Source: Paenibacillus silvisoli
GTDB taxonomy: Bacteria; Bacillota; Bacilli; Paenibacillales; Paenibacillaceae
Length of the DNA: 64,000 nt
NCBI RefSeq assembly: GCF_030866765.1
Contig: NZ_CP133017.1
Coordinates: forward strand, 1,207,001-1,271,000
Reading direction: 5' to 3'
The notes under the pieces are model-generated. The model searched no databases and had not been told where the DNA came from. It saw only the letters and a program-made list of their open reading frames with translations. Positions 24,156 through 31,928 of this stretch are shown here, one piece after another. A program made the position numbers and the translations under genes. Numbering within the stretch: position 1 is the stretch's first letter; each line of letters starts with the position of its first letter.

Positions 24156-25127
24156 ATGACGACTCTCGCCGAAAGTCAAAGCAAAAGCAGCAAGGGACAG
24201 CAGCTTCGCGGCAAAATGTTGCAGAAAATGTGGGATCAGCGCTGGCTGTACGTGTTTACGATTCCGGGGATCGTCTTCTTTCTTCTGTTCTCGTACTATC
24301 CGATGTTCGGCATCATTATGGCCTTTCAGGACTACAATCCGGTCAAAGGCTACACGGGCAGCGAATTTGTCGGCCTCGACAATTTCAATACGATTTTCCA
24401 ATTGCCCGACTTCAACAACGCGCTCCGCAACACGCTGATTATCAGCGGCTTGAAGCTCATTATCGGCTTTCCGGCCACCATTCTGTTTGCCTTGTTCATT
24501 AACGAGCTTCATCATACGATCCTCAAGCGGGTCGTCCAGACGATCAGCTATTTGCCGTATTTCATTTCCTGGGTTATCGCGGCGGGGCTGTGGTACAAGA
24601 TGCTGTCCCCGGACGGCGGGCTTATTAACGAGATGCTCACGAAGGTCAGCTTCCTGAACGAGCCGTTCTATTTCATGGGCAGCACGACGGCGTTCGTGCC
24701 GATCGTCCTCTTCACCGAACTTTGGAAAAATATCGGCTTCAACGCCATCATTTATCTTGCGGCGCTTTCGAGCATCGATCCGCATCTGTACGAGGTGTCC
24801 AGCATCGACGGCGCGAGCCGGGTGCGGCAAATCTGGCATATCGCGCTGCCGGGCATCCGCGGCACGATGGTGCTCCTGTTCATCCTGAGCGCCTCCGGGC
24901 TCATGAGCGCGGGCTTCGACCAGCTGTGGACGATGGGCAACCTGCAGGTGCAGGAAGTCGGCCAAATTCTCGATACGCTGATATTGAGCTATTTGCGCAA
25001 TTCCGGCGGGTTCATGGGACTGTCATTGGGTGCGACTATGGGCGTGTTCCAGGCGACGGTCGGATTGATACTGTTCCTTGTCTGCAACTTCGTCGCAAAG
25101 CTGTTCAAGCAGGAGTCACTCATATAG
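24156..25127 (+). CDS. Sugar ABC transporter permease (LplB-like)
   Basis: A 323-residue CUT1 permease with six predicted membrane helices. The cytoplasmic coupling motif EVSSIDGASRVRQIWHIALP (EAA loop) contacts the ATPase. The ATG at 24156 has GGGAGGG upstream; an in-frame ATG at 24132 does not, and was rejected. It forms the heterodimer with the product of the next gene and works with the binding protein upstream. Confidence 0.9.
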   Translation: MTTLAESQSKSSKGQQLRGKMLQKMWDQRWLYVFTIPGIVFFLLFSYYPMFGIIMAFQDYNPVKGYTGSEFVGLDNFNTIFQLPDFNNALRNTLIISGLKLIIGFPATILFALFINELHHTILKRVVQTISYLPYFISWVIAAGLWYKMLSPDGGLINEMLTKVSFLNEPFYFMGSTTAFVPIVLFTELWKNIGFNAIIYLAALSSIDPHLYEVSSIDGASRVRQIWHIALPGIRGTMVLLFILSASGLMSAGFDQLWTMGNLQVQEVGQILDTLILSYLRNSGGFMGLSLGATMGVFQATVGLILFLVCNFVAKLFKQESLI

Positions 25128-25146
25128 GGGAGAAGGAGGGGCCGAC

Positions 25147-26025
25147 ATGCAACGATCACGAGGAGAAAAAGTGTTCAACGCCGTCAATATGCTGCTGATG
25201 CTTGCGTTCTCGTTTCTATGCCTCTATCCGTTCATCTATATTTTGGCGATTTCGCTGAATGACGCGATGGACGCGCAGAAAGGGGGCATCTATCTATGGC
25301 CCCGCATGTTTACATGGAACAACTACAGCATTATTTTTAACGATCAAGATATATTTCTGGCGTATACCGTAACGATCGCAAGGGTGCTTGTCGGCGTCGT
25401 GACGCAGGTGCTGCTGGTGGCCATGTTCGCTTACGTGCTGACGAAGAAGACGTTTCCGCTGCGCAAATTTTTGAACTGGTGGATCGTCATCCCGATGTTC
25501 CTGAGCGGCGGTCTTATTCCGTTCTACATTACGCTGCAGCAGCTGCATCTGCTGAACAGCTTTTGGACGTACATCATTCCCGGCCTATACGGCGCGTTCA
25601 ACATCATGCTCGTGCGCACCTTCATGACCGAGCTGCCGGAGGCGCTGGAGGAATCGGCGAAGATCGACGGCGCGTCGGATTTCCGGATTTTTTTCAGCAT
25701 CATTTTCCCGCTTTCGAAGCCGGTGCTCGCCACGATCGCGCTATTCGTCGGGGTCGGCCATTGGAACGATTGGTTTACGGGCTTCACCTTCATCTCCAAC
25801 ACGAAGCTGTGGACGGCGCAAAATCTGCTGCTGTTCCTCATCCAATCGAACGAGGCGTCCAACCTGGCGGTGCTGAGCAAGATGCACAAGGGCACGGTGA
25901 CCGTCACGGCGGAATCGATCAAGATGGCGATGCTGATCGTCACGACGGCGCCGATTCTATGCATTTATCCGTTCCTGCAAAAATATTTCGTCAAAGGCAT
26001 CATGCTAGGCTCATTGAAAGGGTGA
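25147..26025 (+). CDS. Sugar ABC transporter permease (LplC/YtcP-like)
   Basis: A 292-residue CUT1 permease, second of the pair, with six membrane helices and EAA loop ESAKIDGASDFRIFFSIIFP. The start ATG 25147 follows GAAGGAGGGGCCGAC; the open frame begins earlier (25078) but overlaps the preceding gene without a ribosome site. The C-terminus YPFLQKYFVKGIMLGSLKG is typical for this subfamily. The next gene starts eight bases after its stop. Confidence 0.9.
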   Translation: MQRSRGEKVFNAVNMLLMLAFSFLCLYPFIYILAISLNDAMDAQKGGIYLWPRMFTWNNYSIIFNDQDIFLAYTVTIARVLVGVVTQVLLVAMFAYVLTKKTFPLRKFLNWWIVIPMFLSGGLIPFYITLQQLHLLNSFWTYIIPGLYGAFNIMLVRTFMTELPEALEESAKIDGASDFRIFFSIIFPLSKPVLATIALFVGVGHWNDWFTGFTFISNTKLWTAQNLLLFLIQSNEASNLAVLSKMHKGTVTVTAESIKMAMLIVTTAPILCIYPFLQKYFVKGIMLGSLKG

Positions 26026-26032
26026 TCGAAAG

Positions 26033-27685
26033 TTGGAACTCGGAAAAGCACTGGATTACAAGGAGCTGGCAGCGCTTGCGATCCATCATTACACGGAAAT
26101 GCTGGACCCGGATTATCATCATTTGCCGTATTTCTTCGCGAAGATCGGCAGCGACGAGTCGTTCGCGTGGCATAGCGAATGGGACTTCGGCGACGCGGTC
26201 GGGCGGTTTCTCGACGCCTCGATCCTGTGCGGCGAAATCGTCGGCGATCGGCTCGGCCGGGATGCCGAGGAGCGGCTGAAGGACGCGCTGCGCTGGATGC
26301 AAAGCGAGGAAGACGGCCTATTTTACCGGATGAGCAACGACTGGGACGTGCCCGCGGGCGCCAATATGTTCGATCAGCGCAGCGTCTTTCTCGGCCTGCT
26401 CAGCTGGCTGAAGTTCGACCGGGACGAAGAGGCGCGGACGCGCATCGAACGGATGCTGAAAGGGATGCGGAGCATCGCGGTCGAGCGCGACGACTATATC
26501 TGCTACCCGTTCGAGACGTATGTGCCGGGCATGGCGATGCCGGAACAAATGTATACGGAGCATGGCTTTATCGTCGAACCGACGCATTATGGCGGAGGCG
26601 TCTTCATCCTGCCGCTGGCCATTTATTACGAGTGGACCGGCGACCCGCTGGCCGCGGAAATGCTGGAGAAGCTGACGACGTTCATCGTCGGTCATTCCCG
26701 CGTCTTCGAGGCGGACGGCAGCTTCTGGTCGAAGGGGCGCTACCCGGACGACGGCCATTTTCATTCCAAAATGGGGGCGGTCGCCGGCATTCTCCGCTAC
26801 GCCGCCTTGAAGCAGGACCGAGAGCTGATCGCATGGGTCCAGAAGGTGTACGACTGGGCGTGCGGGATGGGCAGTACATACGGCTGGTTCCCGGAAGGCA
26901 CCGGCTTGAACGGGGAAGAACCGGTCGACGAGCGGTTCCGCTGGCTGCCGGGCATCATTCAGCACAGCGAAACCTGCTGCACGACGGATATGATCCATAC
27001 GGCGATCTATTTGGCGAAGAACGGCAATGCCGCTTGCTGGGATGACGCCGACCGGTTCGCCAACACGCTCGTCGCCTCGCAGGTGCGCGACGTTGCATGG
27101 GCGAAGACGGTGACCGATAAGCCGGACACGCCGACCCGGACGTACCGGAACGTGCCGCAGCGCTACAAGGGCGGCTTTACCGGACGGATGAATCCGAACG
27201 ATTTTTCGAACCGCGGCAAGGTTGATACGATGGCGTGCTGCTGCGCGGCCGGCGGCCGGGGGCTCTATCTGGTATGGGATCATGCCACTTCGCTTGGCGA
27301 TGGCGGTGAGTTATTCGTAAACCTCTGGCTGTCGAAGGAGAACGAGCACGTCAAGATGGAGTATGAGGTGCCGGAGGCAGGCGTGCTGCGCATTCAGCCG
27401 AAGCAGGCCGGAAATCTGCATATTCGGGTGCCCGGCTGGCTGTCGACGGATGCGATCGCCTGCCATACGCCGCGCAGTCAGCGCGTCTCGTTGTCGCTGC
27501 CATATTTGGTCATCGAAGGGCTGGAAGCCGGCGAGACGGTAGAGCTGTCGTTCCCGGCGGAGCTGGTGGAGCGGGAAGAAATCGTGGCCGGTGGTAAGTA
27601 TATCGGCGCTTGGATTGGCAACCGGCTGTTCGACGTGAGCCCGAACGGTGTCATGCCGATGAACAAGGCCTTGATTGTGAAGTAA
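26033..27685 (+). CDS. GH127-like (alpha/alpha)6-barrel glycoside hydrolase candidate, copy 2
   Basis: A 550-residue protein distantly resembling the first gene of the operon. The putative active-site pattern is again present: E313 and C315 in HSETCCTTDMIH, C402-C404 in MACCCAAGGRGLYLVWD, and a C-terminal beta domain with LHIRVPGWLS, as in GH127. No signal peptide. Translation appears to start at TTG 26033, seven bases past the permease stop, using AAAGGGTGATC. Two diverged copies in one operon suggest two linkages or two sugars handled in sequence. A non-catalytic or non-arabinose specificity remains possible. Confidence 0.55.
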   Translation: MELGKALDYKELAALAIHHYTEMLDPDYHHLPYFFAKIGSDESFAWHSEWDFGDAVGRFLDASILCGEIVGDRLGRDAEERLKDALRWMQSEEDGLFYRMSNDWDVPAGANMFDQRSVFLGLLSWLKFDRDEEARTRIERMLKGMRSIAVERDDYICYPFETYVPGMAMPEQMYTEHGFIVEPTHYGGGVFILPLAIYYEWTGDPLAAEMLEKLTTFIVGHSRVFEADGSFWSKGRYPDDGHFHSKMGAVAGILRYAALKQDRELIAWVQKVYDWACGMGSTYGWFPEGTGLNGEEPVDERFRWLPGIIQHSETCCTTDMIHTAIYLAKNGNAACWDDADRFANTLVASQVRDVAWAKTVTDKPDTPTRTYRNVPQRYKGGFTGRMNPNDFSNRGKVDTMACCCAAGGRGLYLVWDHATSLGDGGELFVNLWLSKENEHVKMEYEVPEAGVLRIQPKQAGNLHIRVPGWLSTDAIACHTPRSQRVSLSLPYLVIEGLEAGETVELSFPAELVEREEIVAGGKYIGAWIGNRLFDVSPNGVMPMNKALIVK

Positions 27686-27715
27686 CTTTTTGCGAGACGA
27701 AAGGGGTAGAGAAGG

Positions 27716-28465
27716 ATGAGTACGACGCTGCAAGAGCAGGTCGAGCAGTTTAAGCGCGACGGGTATCTGGTCATCAAGCGGGCGCTGTCGCCCGAGCAGG
27801 TATCGCATTTGATCGACAAAGTCGTCGACATTTCGCAGGGCTTCACGACGCGCGAAATTCCCGACATTATCGACCGGGACGAGGCGTTCGTGCCGCTTCT
27901 CGTCAACCCGCCGGTGTTCAACGTCATGCGGGCGCTGATGGGGCCGCGTCTCCAGATGGAGAGCGTCAACGCGACGCGCATCAAGCCGGGCCAAGGGATG
28001 CCCGTCGGCTGGCATATGGATTCCCATGTCTACCTGGACCCGCCGCCGCCGTACTGGTATTTCCCGGTTTCGATCAACTGCGCGTATTACTTGGACGACA
28101 TTACGCCGGAGAAAGGGCCGCTCGTCGTCGTGCCGGGCTCCCATCTGTCCGGCCAGAATCCGCCGGAAGGACTTGTCGACATCGAAGGCCAAGTCGATGT
28201 GCTCGTCGAGGCCGGCGATGCGGTGATTTTTCACGGCGCGCTGTGGCATGCGGCGAAGCCGAACGTCCATCCGACGGAAGAGCGCCGCGCGCTCTATTAC
28301 AACCATCTGCAATCGTTCTGCAAGCAGCGGGTCGACAATTTCGCGGGCGAGCGCTGCCGCCAGCTGCGCGAGAACGGACCGTTCTACATTCAGCAGATGC
28401 TGGGCAAGTTCGACGGCTGGCATGAAATTCCGGCGGATGCCGAAGAACAGTTAGCCCATATTTAG
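27716..28465 (+). CDS. Phytanoyl-CoA dioxygenase (PhyH) family oxygenase
   Basis: A 249-residue Fe(II)/2-oxoglutarate dioxygenase of the PhyH family. The iron triad is visible as H100 and D102 in VGWHMDSHVY and H178 in HGALWHAA. PLVVVPGSHLSG supplies the core strand, and an arginine after H178 (EERRALYY) is placed to hold 2-oxoglutarate. The family hydroxylates diverse small molecules in the cytoplasm. Being inside a glycan operon, its substrate may be a modified sugar or acid, but nothing in the sequence proves that. GGGGTAGAGAAGG precedes the ATG. Confidence 0.85.
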   Translation: MSTTLQEQVEQFKRDGYLVIKRALSPEQVSHLIDKVVDISQGFTTREIPDIIDRDEAFVPLLVNPPVFNVMRALMGPRLQMESVNATRIKPGQGMPVGWHMDSHVYLDPPPPYWYFPVSINCAYYLDDITPEKGPLVVVPGSHLSGQNPPEGLVDIEGQVDVLVEAGDAVIFHGALWHAAKPNVHPTEERRALYYNHLQSFCKQRVDNFAGERCRQLRENGPFYIQQMLGKFDGWHEIPADAEEQLAHI

Positions 28466-28490
28466 CATGCAAAAAGGAGCTGTCCGCGCT

Positions 28491-29693
28491 ATGGCACAAT
28501 TGGAAATCAGGGATGTCCGGGTCATTCTGACCGCGCCCGATGGGGTTAACCTCGTTGTCGTGAAAATCGAAACGAACGAGCCCGGTCTATATGGCCTAGG
28601 CTGCGCCACCTTCACGCAGCGCCATTTGGCCGTTGCGTCGGCCGTGGAGCACTATTTGAAGCCGTTCCTGATTGGCAAGGACCCAAGACGGATCGAAGAT
28701 ATTTGGCAGACGGCTACGGTCAGCGGCTATTGGCGCAACGGGCCGGTGCTGAACAACGCTCTCTCCGGCGTCGATATGGCGCTGTGGGATATGAAAGGCA
28801 AGCTGTGCGGCGTGCCGGTTTACGAGCTGCTCGGCGGGAAGCTGCGCGACGCCGCGGCGGTCTACCGCCATGCCGACGGCCGGGATCCGAGCGAGGTCGA
28901 AGAGAACGTCCGCATGTTCATGGAGCAGGGCTGCCGCTATGTCCGCTGCCAGCTAGGCGGCTACGGCGGCCAAGGCCATAAGCTGCACCAGCCGGACCAT
29001 GTGCTGCCGGGCGCGTATTTCGACCCGGACGCCTACGCCCGCAGCGTGCCGCGGATGTTCGATCATCTGCGGAGCAAGCTCGGCTTCGAGGTGGAGCTGC
29101 TGCACGACATCCACGAGCGGATCGTGCCGATCGAGGCGATCCGGCTCGCGAAGCAGCTGGAGCCGCATCGGCTTTTCTTCCTCGAGGACCCGCTGCCGCC
29201 GGAGCAGCTGGACTGGTTCCGCCACATCCGCGGACAGTCCGCGACGCCGCTTGCCATGGGCGAGCTGTTCGTCCATTCCGCGGAGTGGATGCCGCTGGTG
29301 ACCGAGCGGCTGATCGACTTTATCCGCTGCCATGTCAGCTCGATCGGCGGGCTGACGCCGGCGGAGAAGCTTGCGACCGTCTGCGAAGCGTTCGGCATCC
29401 GCACCGCTTGGCATGGTCCGCCGGACCTATCGCCGATCGGCATGGCGGCCAATATTCACCTTGACCTGAGCAGCCCGAACTTCGGCGTGCAGGAATGGAG
29501 CGCGGTGTCCGAGCGGATGCGCGAAGTATTCCCGGGCAGTCCGGAGCTCCGCAAAGGTTACGCATATGTCTCCGACAAGCCGGGTCTCGGCGTTGAGCTG
29601 GACGAAGAGAAAGCGGCGCTTTATCCGTGCCACAACGTGCTTCCGGCGTGGACGCTTTCCCGTATACCGGACGGTTCGCCGACGCGGCCGTAG
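28491..29693 (+). CDS. Enolase-superfamily sugar acid dehydratase (RspA/ManD-like)
   Basis: A 400-residue member of the mandelate racemase group of the enolase superfamily, closest by pattern to the RspA/D-mannonate dehydratase subgroup. Evidence is the N-terminal capping segment ATFTQRH, SGYWRNGPVLNNALSGVDMA, VYRHADGRD, metal and acid/base region VELLHDIHERI, FFLEDPLPPEQ and AMGELF, and a late AWHGPPDLSP loop. Such enzymes dehydrate sugar acids such as mannonate or gluconate, or have lost strong activity. The ATG at 28491 has AAGGAGC upstream; an earlier ATG at 28467 does not. Last gene of the operon. Confidence 0.85.
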   Translation: MAQLEIRDVRVILTAPDGVNLVVVKIETNEPGLYGLGCATFTQRHLAVASAVEHYLKPFLIGKDPRRIEDIWQTATVSGYWRNGPVLNNALSGVDMALWDMKGKLCGVPVYELLGGKLRDAAAVYRHADGRDPSEVEENVRMFMEQGCRYVRCQLGGYGGQGHKLHQPDHVLPGAYFDPDAYARSVPRMFDHLRSKLGFEVELLHDIHERIVPIEAIRLAKQLEPHRLFFLEDPLPPEQLDWFRHIRGQSATPLAMGELFVHSAEWMPLVTERLIDFIRCHVSSIGGLTPAEKLATVCEAFGIRTAWHGPPDLSPIGMAANIHLDLSSPNFGVQEWSAVSERMREVFPGSPELRKGYAYVSDKPGLGVELDEEKAALYPCHNVLPAWTLSRIPDGSPTRP

Positions 29694-29797
29694 CCTGCTG
29701 TCTATTTGGGTTGGGATAATATCCTACCGCATCCGGATTAATCCTGCCGATTCAGGGCATACCAAACCTAGTACTGCGGGATGCGGAGGCGAAGGAT

Positions 29798-30331
29798 ATG
29801 ACATACAAGATTGGCATTTTCAATACGGAGAACGAGGCGGTTGCGGCCGTTCAAGCGCTGGAGCAGGCCGGCTTTACGCGGACCGAGCTGCGGGTGATGG
29901 CCAAGGACCGCGATCATTCGCGGCGGATCGAAGCCGAGACGGACGTGCACGCCGACGAGATGACCGACCTGCTGCTCACGCGCGCCGTGGCGGACGATCA
30001 CAGCGTGGAGGATCTGCGCGTCCTTGCGCCTGGAGCGCCGGTGAGCGGTCTCGGCATGGCCGGCGGCTATATCGGGAGCTTAACGTTCCCGAGCAACGGG
30101 TTTCTGGTGGCCGCCGCCTTGCTGGACGATGACCATAACGTGGAGCGCGCGCTCTCGGACATCGGTTTGAGCAGCAGCGACACCGCTCCTTGCCGCGATG
30201 CGCTGGCCCGCGGCGCCATCATTGTGGCGGCCGATCTCGGAGACAGCGAGCAGGCCGATGGTCCCGATTTATCGCGGGGCGGTGCGGCTGAAGCCGCGCT
30301 TAGAAGCTGCGGAGCTGCTAGGATTTTGTAG
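29798..30331 (+). CDS. General stress protein 17M/YflT-like protein
   Basis: A 177-residue protein whose first half matches the YflT/GSP17M domain: a ferredoxin-like start (YKIGIFNTENEAVAAVQALE), LRVMAKDRDHS, and a middle acidic stretch. The C-terminal third (SRGGAAEAALRSCGAARIL) is atypical. In Bacillus the family is induced by sigma-B; no convincing sigma-B promoter is visible in the 104 bases upstream. Followed by a terminator. Function unknown. Confidence 0.7.
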   Translation: MTYKIGIFNTENEAVAAVQALEQAGFTRTELRVMAKDRDHSRRIEAETDVHADEMTDLLLTRAVADDHSVEDLRVLAPGAPVSGLGMAGGYIGSLTFPSNGFLVAAALLDDDHNVERALSDIGLSSSDTAPCRDALARGAIIVAADLGDSEQADGPDLSRGGAAEAALRSCGAARIL

Positions 30332-30365
30332 CATTTTGCAGAAGCTGGGAACAGCTCGCTGTCGA

Positions 30366-30418
30366 AAGCCATGTCGAAAAGCGCGGGCCGCGCTTCCTCG
30401 CATGGCTTATTTTTTTTC
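30366..30418 (+). terminator. Terminator after the stress protein gene
   Basis: AAGCCATG pairs with CATGGCTT around an inner GCGCGG/CGCGC stem, followed by ATTTTTTTT. Confidence 0.85.
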
Positions 30419-30507
30419 GCGGCCCTCATTTACAACTGGGAAAAAACTCTGCTATGCTAGGGAAAACTGTCGCAAGACAGATCTTAGCCCAAAGGGTGAG
30501 GCAATTT

Positions 30508-31569
30508 ATGAAACCGGTTACTGTTTACGACATTGCCAGAGAAGCGAACGTTTCCGTCGCTACGGTTTCGCGCGTTCTGAACAACACGGCGCCTGTGAAA
30601 GCCTCCACGCGGGAACGCATTTTGAATCTCATCCAGAAGCATCAGTTCCAGCCGAACGCGCTTGCGCGCAGCTTGATCAAGAAGGAGACCGGGATGATCG
30701 GCATTATTTTGCCGGACATTACGAATCCGTTCTTTCCCGAGGTGCTGGCAGGACTTGAGCAGGAAGCCAGAAGCAACGGTTACACCTTTTTCTTGTGCGA
30801 TACGGGGTCTTCGAACCAGGACCACAACGTGCAATACCAGCGGGAATCGGAGTACTTGAACATCCTGATGGAGAAGCAGGTTGACGGCATCATCATGCTC
30901 GGCGGCCGGATCGATCTGGACAAATGCAGCCGGGAGATGGCCAAGGAAGTGGCCGAAGTGAACAAGCGGGTGCCCGTCGTGCTGATCAACGGCAATTTGC
31001 CGGGTGCGAAGTTTCACCGCGTCATCGTGGACGAGGTTTCGGGCGCGAAGCAGGCAACCGAGCATCTCATTGGCCTTGGCCATAAAGATATCGCTTTTAT
31101 CGGGGGCTACAAGCAAATGTCCAACACGGTAAAACGGTTGGAAGGCTACAGCCTTGCCATGGAGCAGGCCGGGCTTCCGGTACGAGAGGATTGGATTATT
31201 ACGGGCGGCTTCTCTGTCGATGCAGGCAAAGCTTTTTTAAACGCGCTGCTTGCCATGGGCGGACCTCGTCCGACGGCTATCGTATGCGCGAACGATCTTT
31301 CCGCGATCGGGGCGATCAAAGCGGCTGCCAAGGCAGGACTCCGCGTGCCGGAGGATCTGTCCATTATCGGCTATGATGATATTCCGCTTGCCGCCAACGT
31401 TATTCCGGAGCTGACGACGATGTCGCTGAAATGCTTGGAGCTTGGCCGTACGGCGGCTTCTATTTTGCATCTGCTGATTAGCCGCGGCGAAGGTACGGAG
31501 CTGCTGACGACGCTGCAGCCGGAGCTTGTCATCCGCGAAAGCACGGCGCCTCCGAGAGCGAGGGACTAG
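30508..31569 (+). CDS. LacI-family transcriptional regulator
   Basis: A 353-residue LacI/GalR repressor. The helix-turn-helix with hinge occupies residues 1-60 (TVYDIAREANVSVATVSRVL, FQPNALARSL), followed by a sugar-binding domain (GIILPDITNPFFPEVLAGLE to the C-terminus). The ATG 30508 follows AAAGGGTGAGG; a longer frame from 30454 lacks a ribosome site. It stands directly before the GH35/ABC operon in the same direction, with several LacI-type palindromes in the gap, so it probably represses that operon and responds to a galactoside. Confidence 0.9.
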   Translation: MKPVTVYDIAREANVSVATVSRVLNNTAPVKASTRERILNLIQKHQFQPNALARSLIKKETGMIGIILPDITNPFFPEVLAGLEQEARSNGYTFFLCDTGSSNQDHNVQYQRESEYLNILMEKQVDGIIMLGGRIDLDKCSREMAKEVAEVNKRVPVVLINGNLPGAKFHRVIVDEVSGAKQATEHLIGLGHKDIAFIGGYKQMSNTVKRLEGYSLAMEQAGLPVREDWIITGGFSVDAGKAFLNALLAMGGPRPTAIVCANDLSAIGAIKAAAKAGLRVPEDLSIIGYDDIPLAANVIPELTTMSLKCLELGRTAASILHLLISRGEGTELLTTLQPELVIRESTAPPRARD

Positions 31570-31603
31570 CGGCCGGCCGCTGAAAAAGTTTTAAAAAATT
31601 GTA

Positions 31604-31633
31604 TTGACAGCGCTATCATTTTGCGAGTACACT
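31604..31633 (+). promoter_or_regulatory. Sigma-A promoter of the GH35/ABC operon
   Basis: Perfect TTGACA at 31604-31609, 18-base spacer, TACACT at 31628-31633. A near-palindrome with an AGCGCT core, TGACAGCGCTATCA (31605-31618), overlaps the -35 box and may be an operator. Confidence 0.65.
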
Positions 31634-31678
31634 TCAAATCAAGATGACCCGCTAAGAGGGTTTATTTTTAAGCCGGTA

Positions 31679-31707
31679 ATGAAATGGGTTTCATGAATCC
31701 GGTTTCA
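31679..31707. promoter_or_regulatory. LacI-type operators O1 and O2
   Basis: ATGAAATGGGTTTCAT (31679-31694) is immediately followed by TGAATCCGGTTTCA (31694-31707). Both are near-palindromes with the TGAAA/TTTCA arms usual for LacI/GalR proteins, placed just downstream of the promoter. Confidence 0.6.
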
Positions 31708-31836
31708 ATTGTATAGTCAGCAGCTCGGTTTTAGCCTGTTGTAATCCCTGAAATACACTGAAACACTCGGTATCTGTGAAGTTTACGAACCTCGCTTAAT
31801 CCGCAACGTTGAAGTGTATTTTTCTTTTGCCGAAGA

Positions 31837-31852
31837 ATGAAATGGGTTTCAT
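31837..31852. promoter_or_regulatory. LacI-type operator O3, identical copy of O1
   Basis: ATGAAATGGGTTTCAT recurs exactly 158 bases downstream of the first copy (near-integral number of helical turns), 77 bases before the GH35 start. The remaining 31570-31928 leader shows no gene. Confidence 0.6.
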
Positions 31853-31928
31853 AATTTCGGTGCTTCTCGCAGCTAGCTGGGAGAATGTGTCGAACAACGC
31901 TCACCTACTACCAAGGAGGATCGAACGG

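Noticed and set aside
29694-29797. Sigma-B promoter before the YflT-like stress gene
   Set aside because: No GTTT/GGGTA pair with 12-14 base spacing was found in the leader.
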